From: Conexibacter sp036009645 | Lineage (GTDB): Bacteria > Actinomycetota > Thermoleophilia > Solirubrobacterales > Solirubrobacteraceae | NCBI GenBank assembly: GCA_036009645.1 | Contig: DASYLH010000056.1 | Coordinates: forward strand, 1-64,000 | Reading direction: 5' to 3' | Length of the DNA stretch: 64,000 nucleotides | Shown: in pieces, positions 19,765 through 27,720 of the stretch | How positions within the stretch are numbered: the stretch's first letter is position 1 | Layout of the letters: each line of letters opens with the position of its first letter | Program-made: the position numbers and the translations under genes | Notes under the pieces: generated by a model | Told to the model about the DNA's origin: nothing | The model's input: only the letters and a program-made list of their open reading frames with translations | Databases searched by the model: none

Positions 19765-21357
19765 ATGTCAGCTCTGACGCCGCTCTTCGCGCTCGCAGGC
19801 CCGCTGCCGAAGGCCGGTGCCGTCGTAGCAGTGCTGCTGGCCGCCGGGGCCCTGGTCGCGCGCGAGCCGCGCCAGCGGGCGTTCGCGATGGCCGGCGCAC
19901 TGCTGCTGGCGCCGGTGCTGCTGCTGGCGGACATCTGGGACTCGCCGCAGCTGGCAGTTGTGCGCGACCACCAGCTGCCGTCGGTCGTGGGCGGCGTGGT
20001 CGCGCTCGGCGTGGTGTGCGCGCTCGCGCTGCTGATGTCGCGGCACGCGCTCGTGCTGCCGCTGCTCGTGCTGGCGGCGCTGCCGTTCCGCGTGCCGATC
20101 GAGGTTGGCGGGACGACGTCGAACCTGCTCGTCCCCTTGTACCTGGTGATCGCATCGGGGGCACTCGCGGCGATCGTGGGCGGTCTTCGCGAGGGACCTG
20201 CGGCGCCGGCAGCCGACAGCGACACCGCCCCCTGGTCGCCCGGCTGGCTCGAACGCCTGCTGGCGCTGTCCGTCGCGCTGTACGGGATCCAGGCGACCTA
20301 CTCGGCCGACTTCGACAAGGCGCTCCAGCAAATCGCGTTCTTCATCGTTCCGTTCGCGCTGCTGTTCGTGCTGCTTGCGCAGATCGAGTGGACGCCGCGG
20401 CTGCTGCGCCTGTGCCTCGGGCTGCTCGTCGGGCTCGCACTGGTGTTCAGCGCGATCGGCTACGTCGAGTACGCGACAAAGCACATCTTCCTCAACCCGA
20501 AGCTGCTGGCCTCGAACGACCTGCACACGTACTTCCGCACGAACTCCGTCTTCTTCGACCCAAACATTTACGGCCGTTTCCTCGTGGTGGCGATGCTGGC
20601 GGTCGCGGCGACGATGCTGCAGACCGCGCGCGCGAAGGTCGTGTGGATCGGCACCGCAGTGCTCGCGGTGCTGTGGGGCGGCCTCGTGCTGACGCTGTCG
20701 CAGTCGTCGCTCGGCGCGCTGCTCGTCGGGCTCGCGACGCTCGCGGTGCTGCGCTGGGGCGCAAAGCGGGTGCTGCTGCCGGCGGCGGTGGTCGTGGCGG
20801 TGGCGGCGGCCGCGGTGCTGGCGACGCCAAGCACGTTCGGCGTCAACCTGCATAACCTCGACAGCTCGTCGAGCGGACGCTCACAGCTGGTCAGCGGCGG
20901 CGGCAACCTGTTCGCCGCGAGGCCGATCGAGGGCTACGGCAGCGGTGCGTTCGTCGTCGAATACCGCCGCCACGAGGGGCGTCATCTGCCGAGCGACGCG
21001 GCGACCGCCTCCCACACGATCCCTGTGACGGTCGCGGCGGAGCAGGGCATGATCGGGCTGATCGCATATCTCGCGCTGCTGGCGGCGGCGTTGGCGCGGC
21101 TGCTCGGGCGTGCCGCCGGCCTGTCGGTCGCCCGCTCCGCGGTGGCCGCGGCGTTCCTGGCGCTGATCTTTCACACGCTCGTGTACGCCGCGTTCCTCGA
21201 GGACCCGCTGACGTGGGCGCTGCTGGGGATCGGCACGGCGCTCGCGGCCGCTGCGGCGCCGCGCCCGGCATCGGTCGGAGCGCTGGCCCCGGAGCGCCCG
21301 TCCACAGCCGCCGAGCGGAGCGCCTCGCGGCGAGCGGGGCAGGTGGGAACCGCTTAG
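19765..21357 (+). CDS. O-antigen-ligase/Wzy-like polymerase
   Basis: 530 residues, roughly twelve membrane helices, with a large periplasmic loop around residues 340-410. 'GRSQLVSGGGNLF...IEGYGSGAF' and 'HTIPVTVAAEQGMIGLIAY' match the conserved H-x(6)-E-x-G motif region of the Wzy_C (WaaL/Wzy) family, which joins or polymerises polyprenyl-linked oligosaccharides. The ATG at 19765 precedes the first helix; an earlier start at 19624 adds a non-hydrophobic Arg-rich stretch. It is the only plus-strand gene of the glycan block. Confidence 0.85.
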   Translation: MSALTPLFALAGPLPKAGAVVAVLLAAGALVAREPRQRAFAMAGALLLAPVLLLADIWDSPQLAVVRDHQLPSVVGGVVALGVVCALALLMSRHALVLPLLVLAALPFRVPIEVGGTTSNLLVPLYLVIASGALAAIVGGLREGPAAPAADSDTAPWSPGWLERLLALSVALYGIQATYSADFDKALQQIAFFIVPFALLFVLLAQIEWTPRLLRLCLGLLVGLALVFSAIGYVEYATKHIFLNPKLLASNDLHTYFRTNSVFFDPNIYGRFLVVAMLAVAATMLQTARAKVVWIGTAVLAVLWGGLVLTLSQSSLGALLVGLATLAVLRWGAKRVLLPAAVVVAVAAAAVLATPSTFGVNLHNLDSSSSGRSQLVSGGGNLFAARPIEGYGSGAFVVEYRRHEGRHLPSDAATASHTIPVTVAAEQGMIGLIAYLALLAAALARLLGRAAGLSVARSAVAAAFLALIFHTLVYAAFLEDPLTWALLGIGTALAAAAAPRPASVGALAPERPSTAAERSASRRAGQVGTA

Positions 21358-21373
21358 GAGCCGCGGCCGCTCC

Positions 21374-21994
21374 TCACTCGTCCTCGGGTTCGCGGATCGC
21401 GGCTTCCTCCGCGGTGGGCGCCTCGAACATCGAGGCCGGCCCCGGCGTGGTCCATGTACGGCCGGTCAGCCTCAGCTCGACCTCGCGAAGACGACGCTCG
21501 TAGTCGGCGATGCGATGTTCCAGCTGGCGCAACTGCTCCCGACGTCGTCGTCGCTCGACCCGAAGGGCACGCCGTTCCCGCCATCGGCCCCGTCCTTGCC
21601 GCATCTCTCGCTGCGTCAACTCACCTTGCAAATGGGCGCTCTCGGCGCGCAACTCCACAAGGTGGTGAGCGATGGAAAGCCTCTGCTGCTCGGCAAGCTC
21701 GTCCTGTACCTCGGCCGCATGAGCTCTTGCTTGCGCGACCTCAACGGCAAGGGCCATCGTCTCGCCCCAACGCCGCCAATGCCGCAGGCCCTCGGCCGAA
21801 GCCGTCGCAGTCTGCTCGGACCGTCCTCGGAAGCGGATGATCCATACCGTCGTCGTCAGCGCTCCGGCGAACGGCACAGCGAAGAGCCAACTGACCGAAA
21901 TGTCAGCCACCAGCACCAGCACCGACAGAATGACCGCGAGCAGAACGCTCGCGATCGCCACTCCAAGCGCCTGACGCTGTGAGAGCACGTTCAT
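21374..21994 (-). CDS. Membrane protein with a coiled-coil C-terminal half
   Basis: 206 residues. Two adjacent membrane helices (about 8-30 and 35-52, 'ISVSWLFAVPFAGAL') are followed by a long Arg/Glu/Gln-rich predicted coiled coil ('AEVQDELAEQQRLSI', 'RRREQLRQLEHRI'). No family recognised. The start at 21994 overlaps the stop of the upstream small gene by 4 bp (ATGA), so the two are translationally coupled. It is convergent with the ligase-like gene, 16 bp apart. Confidence 0.75.
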   Translation of the reverse strand: MNVLSQRQALGVAIASVLLAVILSVLVLVADISVSWLFAVPFAGALTTTVWIIRFRGRSEQTATASAEGLRHWRRWGETMALAVEVAQARAHAAEVQDELAEQQRLSIAHHLVELRAESAHLQGELTQREMRQGRGRWRERRALRVERRRRREQLRQLEHRIADYERRLREVELRLTGRTWTTPGPASMFEAPTAEEAAIREPEDE

Positions 21995-22224
21995 CCGATC
22001 AAGCCGGCCAGCTCGAGTATTAGCACCGCGAGGGCGCTGGGGACACCCCATAGCCCGCCGACCGCCACCCCGTTGGCGAGCGCCTCGTCGATCCGCTCGC
22101 GTGGCGCGCCGGTCAACAATGCAAGCGCGCCGAAGAGTCCGCTCGCCCCGGCAGTCGTGCCTCCGACGACCGCGAACGCGTCGAGGCCTGCGTGCAACAA
22201 CGTCGTGTGCGTGCAGGGATCCAT
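21991..22224 (-). CDS. Small Ala/Gly-rich membrane protein
   Basis: 77 residues, two hydrophobic segments ('AFAVVGGTTAGASGLFGALALL' region and 'GVPSALAVLILELAGLI'). It overlaps the following coiled-coil membrane protein by 4 bp, which supports it as a real gene. Function unknown; the pair may form a complex. Confidence 0.6.
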   Translation of the reverse strand: MDPCTHTTLLHAGLDAFAVVGGTTAGASGLFGALALLTGAPRERIDEALANGVAVGGLWGVPSALAVLILELAGLIG

Positions 22225-22340
22225 GGGAGTCGGCGCTCGGCAGCGGACTCGATCATCACGCAGCAGGCGATCGCCCGCGCCGACAGCGAAAGGCAGAAGC
22301 GGCGTGTCCGCTTTGCCGTTCCCCTAGCGTCCGGACCATC

Positions 22341-23315
22341 GTGAAACGAATCGTGCTCGGAACCCTGCTGGCGCTCGCTGCGCTGGTGGTCATCCTCAAC
22401 TGGACGTGGGGCCGGCTGCCCGGAGAGCCGGAGCGGACCGGGAGACTCATCCGGCTCGGCGACACGACCGTGCGCGTGATCGAGCACCCGGGCAAGGATC
22501 CGGCCGTCGTGCTTATCCATGGCCTGCCGGGCACCGCGCAGGACTTCGATGACGTGACCCCGCTGCTGCCCGGCCGCCACACGATCGCGTTCGACCGCCC
22601 GGGCTTCGGCTATTCGGGCGGCGGCTTCCACCCGTTCGACGAGCAGCTCACGATGCTCGACGAGCTGCTCGCCGCGCTGCACGTGCAGCGCCCCGTCCTC
22701 GTCGGCCACTCCTATGGCGGCACCCTCGCGCTCGCCTACGCGGAGCGGCGACCACAGAACGTGCGCGGGCTCGTGCTCGTGGACGCGGCCGCCGGCGGCG
22801 AGCATACGGGCGGCTTCGAGCGCGCGCAGGCGCGCTTCATCCAGTTCCTCTCGTGGCCAGTCGTGCAGCCGATCGCGGACGTGACCTTCTCGCAGCTGGT
22901 GCGCACCGCGTCGGCCAAACAAGGCGATGCCCAGGCGTTCGACCCCGGCGACGTCGACCCCACCCACGAGCAGCGCTTGCTCGCGCTCAACATGCGCCAC
23001 GAGGACCTCGACGCCTACGCGGGCGAGGAGCAGGAGGCGGACGACGTGTTCAAGCGCGTCGATGCGCGGCTCGCGACGATCGACGCGCCGGCCGTCGTGA
23101 TCCAGGGCGCTGGTGACAAGCTGATCACGCCTGACCACGGCCGTAAGATCGCTGCAACGCTCCCCCATGCCCGCCTCGTAATGGTGAGCGGCGGGCACAT
23201 GGCGCCGTATGTGCACCCGGCCGTCGTCGCCGCCGCGACGAGCGAGCTGCTGGTGACGCCTAAGAGACAGCGAGAACTTCGAGCCCGGGAACGCGCTCGA
23301 AGTGCCGCACGTTGA
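22341..23315 (+). CDS. Membrane-anchored alpha/beta hydrolase
   Basis: 324 residues from a GTG at 22341. N-terminal anchor helix (about 3-22), then an alpha/beta hydrolase domain: oxyanion 'LIHGLPGTAQD', 'AFDRPGFGYS', nucleophile elbow 'VGHSYGGTLAL' (Ser), acidic residue in 'VIQGAGDKLITPDHG' and His in 'VSGGHMAPYVHP'. All parts of the triad are present. Substrate unknown. The last ~20 codons overlap a PIN-domain remnant on the other strand. Confidence 0.85.
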   Translation: MKRIVLGTLLALAALVVILNWTWGRLPGEPERTGRLIRLGDTTVRVIEHPGKDPAVVLIHGLPGTAQDFDDVTPLLPGRHTIAFDRPGFGYSGGGFHPFDEQLTMLDELLAALHVQRPVLVGHSYGGTLALAYAERRPQNVRGLVLVDAAAGGEHTGGFERAQARFIQFLSWPVVQPIADVTFSQLVRTASAKQGDAQAFDPGDVDPTHEQRLLALNMRHEDLDAYAGEEQEADDVFKRVDARLATIDAPAVVIQGAGDKLITPDHGRKIAATLPHARLVMVSGGHMAPYVHPAVVAAATSELLVTPKRQRELRARERARSAAR

Positions 23316-23631
23316 CGGTCGCCACGCGCATACCGTAAGCAAGCGCCGTCGCCGCGATCCACAGATCGTGTGAGCCGATGAGGGAGCCCGCCTCTTCGAG
23401 ACGGGCCCAGATCTCCGCGTGAGCGCGTGCCACGGGCATGGAGATCGGGAGCGGCTCGAAACGCCCAAGGACACGCTCGACGCACGCCAGCCGGCGCATG
23501 CGGATCGCTGCATCCACGGCTCGATGCACTCCGTGTAGGAGCTCGCTTGCGGTTACGACGCTGATAGCGCGGTCTTCGTCTCCAACCGCCGCCTCGATCT
23601 GGCGCCGCGCCGCGCGATCGGCGAGGATGAC
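23260..23631 (-). pseudogene. Broken VapC-type PIN-domain toxin
   Basis: The minus frame reads 'VILAD' directly into 'RAARRQIEAAVGDEDRAISVVTASELLHG' and 'SHDLWIAATALAYGMRVATVN', the core of a VapC ribonuclease toxin: acidic residues in the middle and C-terminal 'HDLWIAA' are kept. The usual N-terminal 'D-T-S-V-L' strand is missing after 'VILAD', and no ATG, GTG or TTG precedes it before an in-frame TGA. No antitoxin gene is visible. The 3' end overlaps the hydrolase gene. Most likely a decayed toxin. Confidence 0.7.
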
Positions 23632-23636
23632 CGTGG

Positions 23637-24005
23637 ATGCTGCCGCGCTTCGTCGTCACCTGGCTGTTCAACGTCGCCGCCCTGTGGGTCGCGGCGAAAC
23701 TGCTGTCCGGCGTGCACGTGAGCGGCGACCACGCATGGGTCACGTTCGTCCTGGCGGGCTTCGTCTTCAGCCTCGCGAACATGGTCGTCAAGCCAATCGT
23801 CGCGATCCTGGCGATCCCGCTGATCATCCTGACGCTCGGGATCGCCTACTTCCTCGTGAACGTGCTGATGATCTTCCTCACGAGCTGGGTCGTCGGCGAC
23901 TTCCACGTCGACGGCTTCTGGAGCGGCGTCGGGGTCGCGATCGTCGTGTGGCTTGTGAACGTGCTGCTCGATGCGGTCGAGCGGCGGGTTGCGCCGGCCG
24001 ACTGA
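23637..24005 (+). CDS. Phage-holin-4-superfamily-like membrane protein
   Basis: 122 residues with four membrane helices. The pattern 'LPRFVVTWLFNVAALWVAAKLL', 'GVHVSG' and 'FVFSLANMVVKPIVAILAIPL' matches the small widespread DUF360/holin-4-like family of bacterial integral membrane proteins. Despite the name, these are chromosomal proteins of unknown role and not lysis proteins. Confidence 0.8.
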   Translation: MLPRFVVTWLFNVAALWVAAKLLSGVHVSGDHAWVTFVLAGFVFSLANMVVKPIVAILAIPLIILTLGIAYFLVNVLMIFLTSWVVGDFHVDGFWSGVGVAIVVWLVNVLLDAVERRVAPAD

Positions 24006-24070
24006 GCGGGCAGAACGGCCGCGACCGCGCTGGGGGGCGCGGTCGCAGGAGGGATCCGTGGGGGGTGGGG

Positions 24071-24946
24071 CTATGCGGCCTCGCGCAGCGCCGCCAACGA
24101 GCTCTCGTGCGCGAGGCGCTTGAGCGCCTGCTCCTCGAGCTCGCGTGCGCGCGTGGAGCTGAGCCCGAGGCGCTTGCCGACCTCGCTGAGCGTCTGCGGC
24201 GGCTCGCCGCCGGTGCCGAAGCGCAGGTGGATGACCGTCCGCTCCTTGTCGGGGAGCGTGTCGATCGCCTTCTGCACGGCCTCGTGACGCAGCGTGTCGG
24301 CAACCTCCTCGTGGGGGCTTGCCTCCTCGGTGGCGATCAGCGCGCCGAGCGACGTCTCGCCGTCGTCGCCGACCGGCAGGTCGAGGCTCGTCGGCTCGCG
24401 GTCAGCCTTGGCCGCCTCGAGCACCAGCTCGAGCTCCAGGCCCGTCTCGTCGGCGATCTCCTCGTCAGTCGGGTCACGGCCCAGCTTCGCCGTCAGCTCG
24501 CGCCGTGCGCGCGCGACCTTACGGGCGCGCTGCCCGACGTGGACCGGGAGGCGAATCGTGCGGCCGCTGTTCTCGAGTCCGCGCTGGATCGACTGGCGGA
24601 TCCAGAGGGTCGCGTACGTCGAGAAGCGGAAGCCCTTGCGCCAGTCGAACTTCTCGACGGCGCGGATCAGGCCGAGCGTGCCCTCCTGGACGAGGTCTCC
24701 CATCGAGAGGCCCTGGCCCTGGTAGCGGCGGGCGATCGACATCACGAGTCGCAGGTTGGAGTTGACCATCCGCTCCTTGGCCACGAGGTCGCCGCGCTCG
24801 ATCTGCTTCGCGAGCTCGATCTCCTCTGCCGGCGTGAGCAGGGGCCAGTTGCGCGCCTCCCGCATCAGCAGCTGGAGGGCGTCGAAGGTGGTCTCCTCAG
24901 GGGCAATGGCCTGGGTGTCTATCGTCTTCGTGGTGGTTCCTTTCAT
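24071..24946 (-). CDS. RNA polymerase sigma-70 factor, primary/group 2 type
   Basis: 291 residues. Region 1.2 near 'ALQLLMREARNWPLLTPAEEIELAKQIERGD'; region 2 'MVNSNLRLVMSIARRYQGQGLSMGDLVQEGTLGLIRAVEKFD' followed by 'GFRFSTYATLWIRQSI'; region 3 'GQRARKVARARREL'; region 4 'LPDKERTVIHLRFG' and 'TLSEVGKRLGLSSTRARELEEQAL'. It lacks a long region 1.1, so an alternative (group 2) sigma is likelier than the housekeeping one. Start ATG 24946 is preceded by 'AAGTAGGT', which lies inside a hairpin (see 24949-24975). It is divergent from the HD-polyphosphate kinase gene. Confidence 0.93.
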   Translation of the reverse strand: MKGTTTKTIDTQAIAPEETTFDALQLLMREARNWPLLTPAEEIELAKQIERGDLVAKERMVNSNLRLVMSIARRYQGQGLSMGDLVQEGTLGLIRAVEKFDWRKGFRFSTYATLWIRQSIQRGLENSGRTIRLPVHVGQRARKVARARRELTAKLGRDPTDEEIADETGLELELVLEAAKADREPTSLDLPVGDDGETSLGALIATEEASPHEEVADTLRHEAVQKAIDTLPDKERTVIHLRFGTGGEPPQTLSEVGKRLGLSSTRARELEEQALKRLAHESSLAALREAA

Positions 24947-24948
24947 GT

Positions 24949-24975
24949 CAATACCTACTTGCACGCTAGGTATTG
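24949..24975 (-). promoter_or_regulatory. Perfect inverted repeat at the sigma-factor translation start
   Basis: CAATACCTA and TAGGTATTG, perfect 9-base arms with a 9-base spacer, ending 2 bp before the sigma ATG. In the mRNA the 3' arm carries the Shine-Dalgarno-like AGGT, so the hairpin would hide it. Alternatively it is a DNA operator. Confidence 0.65.
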
Positions 24976-25077
24976 TACGCCAAGGTCGTTGCTTCGTCAA
25001 CAACCCTTTCCCGTATCGTCACAAGACAACCCCGTGGTAACAGTCTTGCCCGCCGTGACGACCGAGAATCACGTCCG

Positions 25078-27720
25078 ATGACGTCCGCCGCCCGACCTCC
25101 AGAGGCATCTGGCGAGCTGCCGGCGTTCGCACGCGAATCGGAGCTCGTGGCGGGAGCCTGGACGCTCGCGCTGGAGGCCTACCGCGGCAATGCGAACGGG
25201 AATGCCGCCGCAGACGTCGAGCACCCGGCGATCACCGCCCGGCTGCTGCACGACGCTGGCTGCGACGAGACGGTCGTCGCGACCGCCGTCCTGCACGACG
25301 TGATCGAGGACACGGGCCTCGACCCCGCAGCGATCGAGCAGCGCTGCGGCGCGGAGATCGCGCGGCGCGTGGTGGCGCTGACGGAGGACTCCGAGATCGC
25401 CGCGTACGCCGATCGCAAGCGCGAGCTGCGCACCCGCGGGATCGCCGCCGGCCGCGAGGTCGCGGTCGTGATGGCGGCCGACAAGCTCGCACGCGCCACG
25501 CGCGCCGCCGGCGGGCGCCTGCGGCCGGAGAAGCTGCGCCACTTCCAGGCGACGCTCGCCGAGCTGAGGGAGGCCTACCCGGACCTGCCGCTGCTGGAGC
25601 CGCTCGCGAACGCGATCGAACGGCTGCGGCCGACGACGAGCGAGGCGACGGCGGCCGTAGGCGACCCGTCGCTCTACGTCAACCGCGAGCTGTCGTGGCT
25701 CGACTTCAACGAACGCGTGCTGCAGCTCGCCGAGGACGCCTCCCGGCCGCTGCTGGAGCGCGTGAAGTTCTGCGCGATCTACAGCTCGAACCTCGACGAG
25801 TTCTTCATGGTGCGCGTTGCCGGCGTGCACGACCAAGTCGATGCCGGCATCGACGCGACGAGCGCTGACGGGCTCCCGCCCGCCGAGCTGCTCGACCAGA
25901 TCGGCGACCGCGTGCGCGAGCTGGAGGCACGGCAGGAGAGTTGCTGGGAGCGCGTGCTGCTGCCGGCCCTCGCCGAGCACGGCATCCGTGTCGTCGAGCC
26001 AATGGCGCTGAGCGAGAATGAGCGTGCCGCTTTGGACGACCGCTTCCGCCGCGAGGTCTTCCCCGCGCTCACCCCGCTCGCGGTCGGCCCGTCGCAGCCG
26101 TTCCCCTACATCTCGAACCTGTCGCTGAGCCTCGGCGTGATCGTGCGCGACCCAGCCACCGACCAGACGCGCTTCGCGCGCGTGAAGGTCCCGAAGGAGG
26201 GGCTGCCGCGCTTCATCCCCGTCGCGGACGGGCGGACGCTCGTGCCAATGGAGGCGGCGATCGCCGACCACCTGGAGCGACTCTTCCGTGGGATGGAGAT
26301 CCTCGCCCACACCGTGTTCCGCGTTACGCGCGACGCTGATTTCACCGTCTCCGACGAGGCCGACGACCTGCTCGAGGCGGTCGAGGCGCAACTGCGGCGG
26401 CGGCGCTTCGGCGAGGTCGTGCGGCTCGAGCTGACGGCCGGGACCGACCCGGCGCTGAGAGCCCGGCTCATGGCCGACCTGGAGGTCAGCGAGCGCGACG
26501 TCTACGAGGTCGACGGGCTGCTCGACCCGACGGACCTGTGGCAGATCGTGAAGTTGCCCGGGATGCGCGAGCTGCGCGACCCGCCGTGGACGCCGCTCGT
26601 GCCTGCGGCGTTCGAGCGCGAGGGCAAGAAGACGGACCTGTTCGCGCTGATGCGCGAGAGATCCCTGCTCGTCCATCACCCGTACGACACGTTCACCACC
26701 GTCGAGCAGTTCGTCAACCAGGCGGTCAACGACCCTGCCGTGCTCGCGATCAAGCAGACCGTGTACCGCACGAGCGACGACTCACCGCTCGTGCCGGCGC
26801 TGATCCGCGCCTCCGAGCGCGGCAAGCAGGCGGTCTGCCTCGTGGAGCTGACGGCGCGCTTCGACGAGCGCGCGAACATCACGTGGGCGCGCGCGCTGGA
26901 GCAGTCCGGTGTGCACGTGACCTACGGCATGCCGGGTCTGAAGACGCACGCCAAGGCGGTCCTTGTCGTGCGCCGTGAGGGCGAGGGCGTACGCCACTAC
27001 GCGCATGTCGGTACCGGCAACTACCACCGCGGCACGGCCGACCTCTACACCGACTTCGGCCTGTTCACCGCCGACGAACTGCTGACCGGCGAGATCGCCG
27101 AGCTGTTCAACCAGCTGACCGGCTACTCGCGGCCCGAGCACTATCGCCGCGTACTCGTCGCTCCTTTGAACCTGCGCGAGCGGATCATCGGCGAGATCGA
27201 CGCGACGATCGACGCGCACGAGGCGGGCAAGGACGCGCGCATCTCGATGAAGATGAACTCGCTCGTCGACGCCGCCTGCATCCGCGCGCTCTACCGTGCC
27301 TCGCAGGCGGGCGTGCCGATCGAGCTGAACGTGCGCAGCGCCTGCTGCCTGCGCCCGGGTGTGTCCGGCGTCTCCGAGAACATCCGAGTCGTGTCGATCG
27401 TCGGCCGCTTCCTCGAGCACTCGCGCATCTACGCGTTCCAGCGCGGCGAGCAGACGGCCATCTTCGTCGGCTCCGCGGACCTGATGCCGCGCAACCTCGA
27501 TTCGCGCGTAGAGCTCGTCGTCCCGGTGGACGACGACGACGCGCGCGCACAGCTGCTCGACACGCTCGAGCGCTGCTTCGCCGATACGGAGAACGCGTGG
27601 GACCTGGCCGCCGACGGCACCTGGACCCACCGCCGCGTGCCGTCCGGCGGACAGCCGCGCGACGTGCAAGCCGAGCTGATGCGCGCCCACCTCGCGCGCG
27701 CTCAGCTCGCCGAGGCGTGA
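25078..27720 (+). CDS. ppk1: HD-domain / polyphosphate kinase fusion
   Basis: 880 residues, longer than the usual ~690-720 of Ppk1. Residues ~1-185 look like the HD phosphohydrolase half of RelA/SpoT proteins: 'HPAITARLLHDAG', 'ATAVLHDVIEDTGL' (the H-D pair) and 'VVMAADKLARA'. From ~195 ('SLYVNRELSWLDFNERVL') a complete Ppk1 follows: 'SNLDEFFMVR', 'HHPYDTF' , the autophosphorylated-histidine region 'GLKTHAKAVLV', and 'HVGTGNYHRGTADLYTDFG'. Ppk1 makes inorganic polyphosphate reversibly from ATP. The start at 25078 excludes a non-conserved extension. The stop overlaps the GTG of the Ppx/GppA gene (GTGA), so the two enzymes are co-translated. Confidence 0.93.
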   Translation: MTSAARPPEASGELPAFARESELVAGAWTLALEAYRGNANGNAAADVEHPAITARLLHDAGCDETVVATAVLHDVIEDTGLDPAAIEQRCGAEIARRVVALTEDSEIAAYADRKRELRTRGIAAGREVAVVMAADKLARATRAAGGRLRPEKLRHFQATLAELREAYPDLPLLEPLANAIERLRPTTSEATAAVGDPSLYVNRELSWLDFNERVLQLAEDASRPLLERVKFCAIYSSNLDEFFMVRVAGVHDQVDAGIDATSADGLPPAELLDQIGDRVRELEARQESCWERVLLPALAEHGIRVVEPMALSENERAALDDRFRREVFPALTPLAVGPSQPFPYISNLSLSLGVIVRDPATDQTRFARVKVPKEGLPRFIPVADGRTLVPMEAAIADHLERLFRGMEILAHTVFRVTRDADFTVSDEADDLLEAVEAQLRRRRFGEVVRLELTAGTDPALRARLMADLEVSERDVYEVDGLLDPTDLWQIVKLPGMRELRDPPWTPLVPAAFEREGKKTDLFALMRERSLLVHHPYDTFTTVEQFVNQAVNDPAVLAIKQTVYRTSDDSPLVPALIRASERGKQAVCLVELTARFDERANITWARALEQSGVHVTYGMPGLKTHAKAVLVVRREGEGVRHYAHVGTGNYHRGTADLYTDFGLFTADELLTGEIAELFNQLTGYSRPEHYRRVLVAPLNLRERIIGEIDATIDAHEAGKDARISMKMNSLVDAACIRALYRASQAGVPIELNVRSACCLRPGVSGVSENIRVVSIVGRFLEHSRIYAFQRGEQTAIFVGSADLMPRNLDSRVELVVPVDDDDARAQLLDTLERCFADTENAWDLAADGTWTHRRVPSGGQPRDVQAELMRAHLARAQLAEA

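Noticed and set aside
18222..20225. 667-codon frame covering the UPF0104 protein and beyond
   Set aside because: Only the last 329 codons from GTG 19211 look like protein; the rest lies antisense to the ligase gene and over the lipoprotein gene.
23637..24005. Phage lysis holin
   Set aside because: The family name is historical; no phage genes are near and these proteins are widespread on chromosomes.
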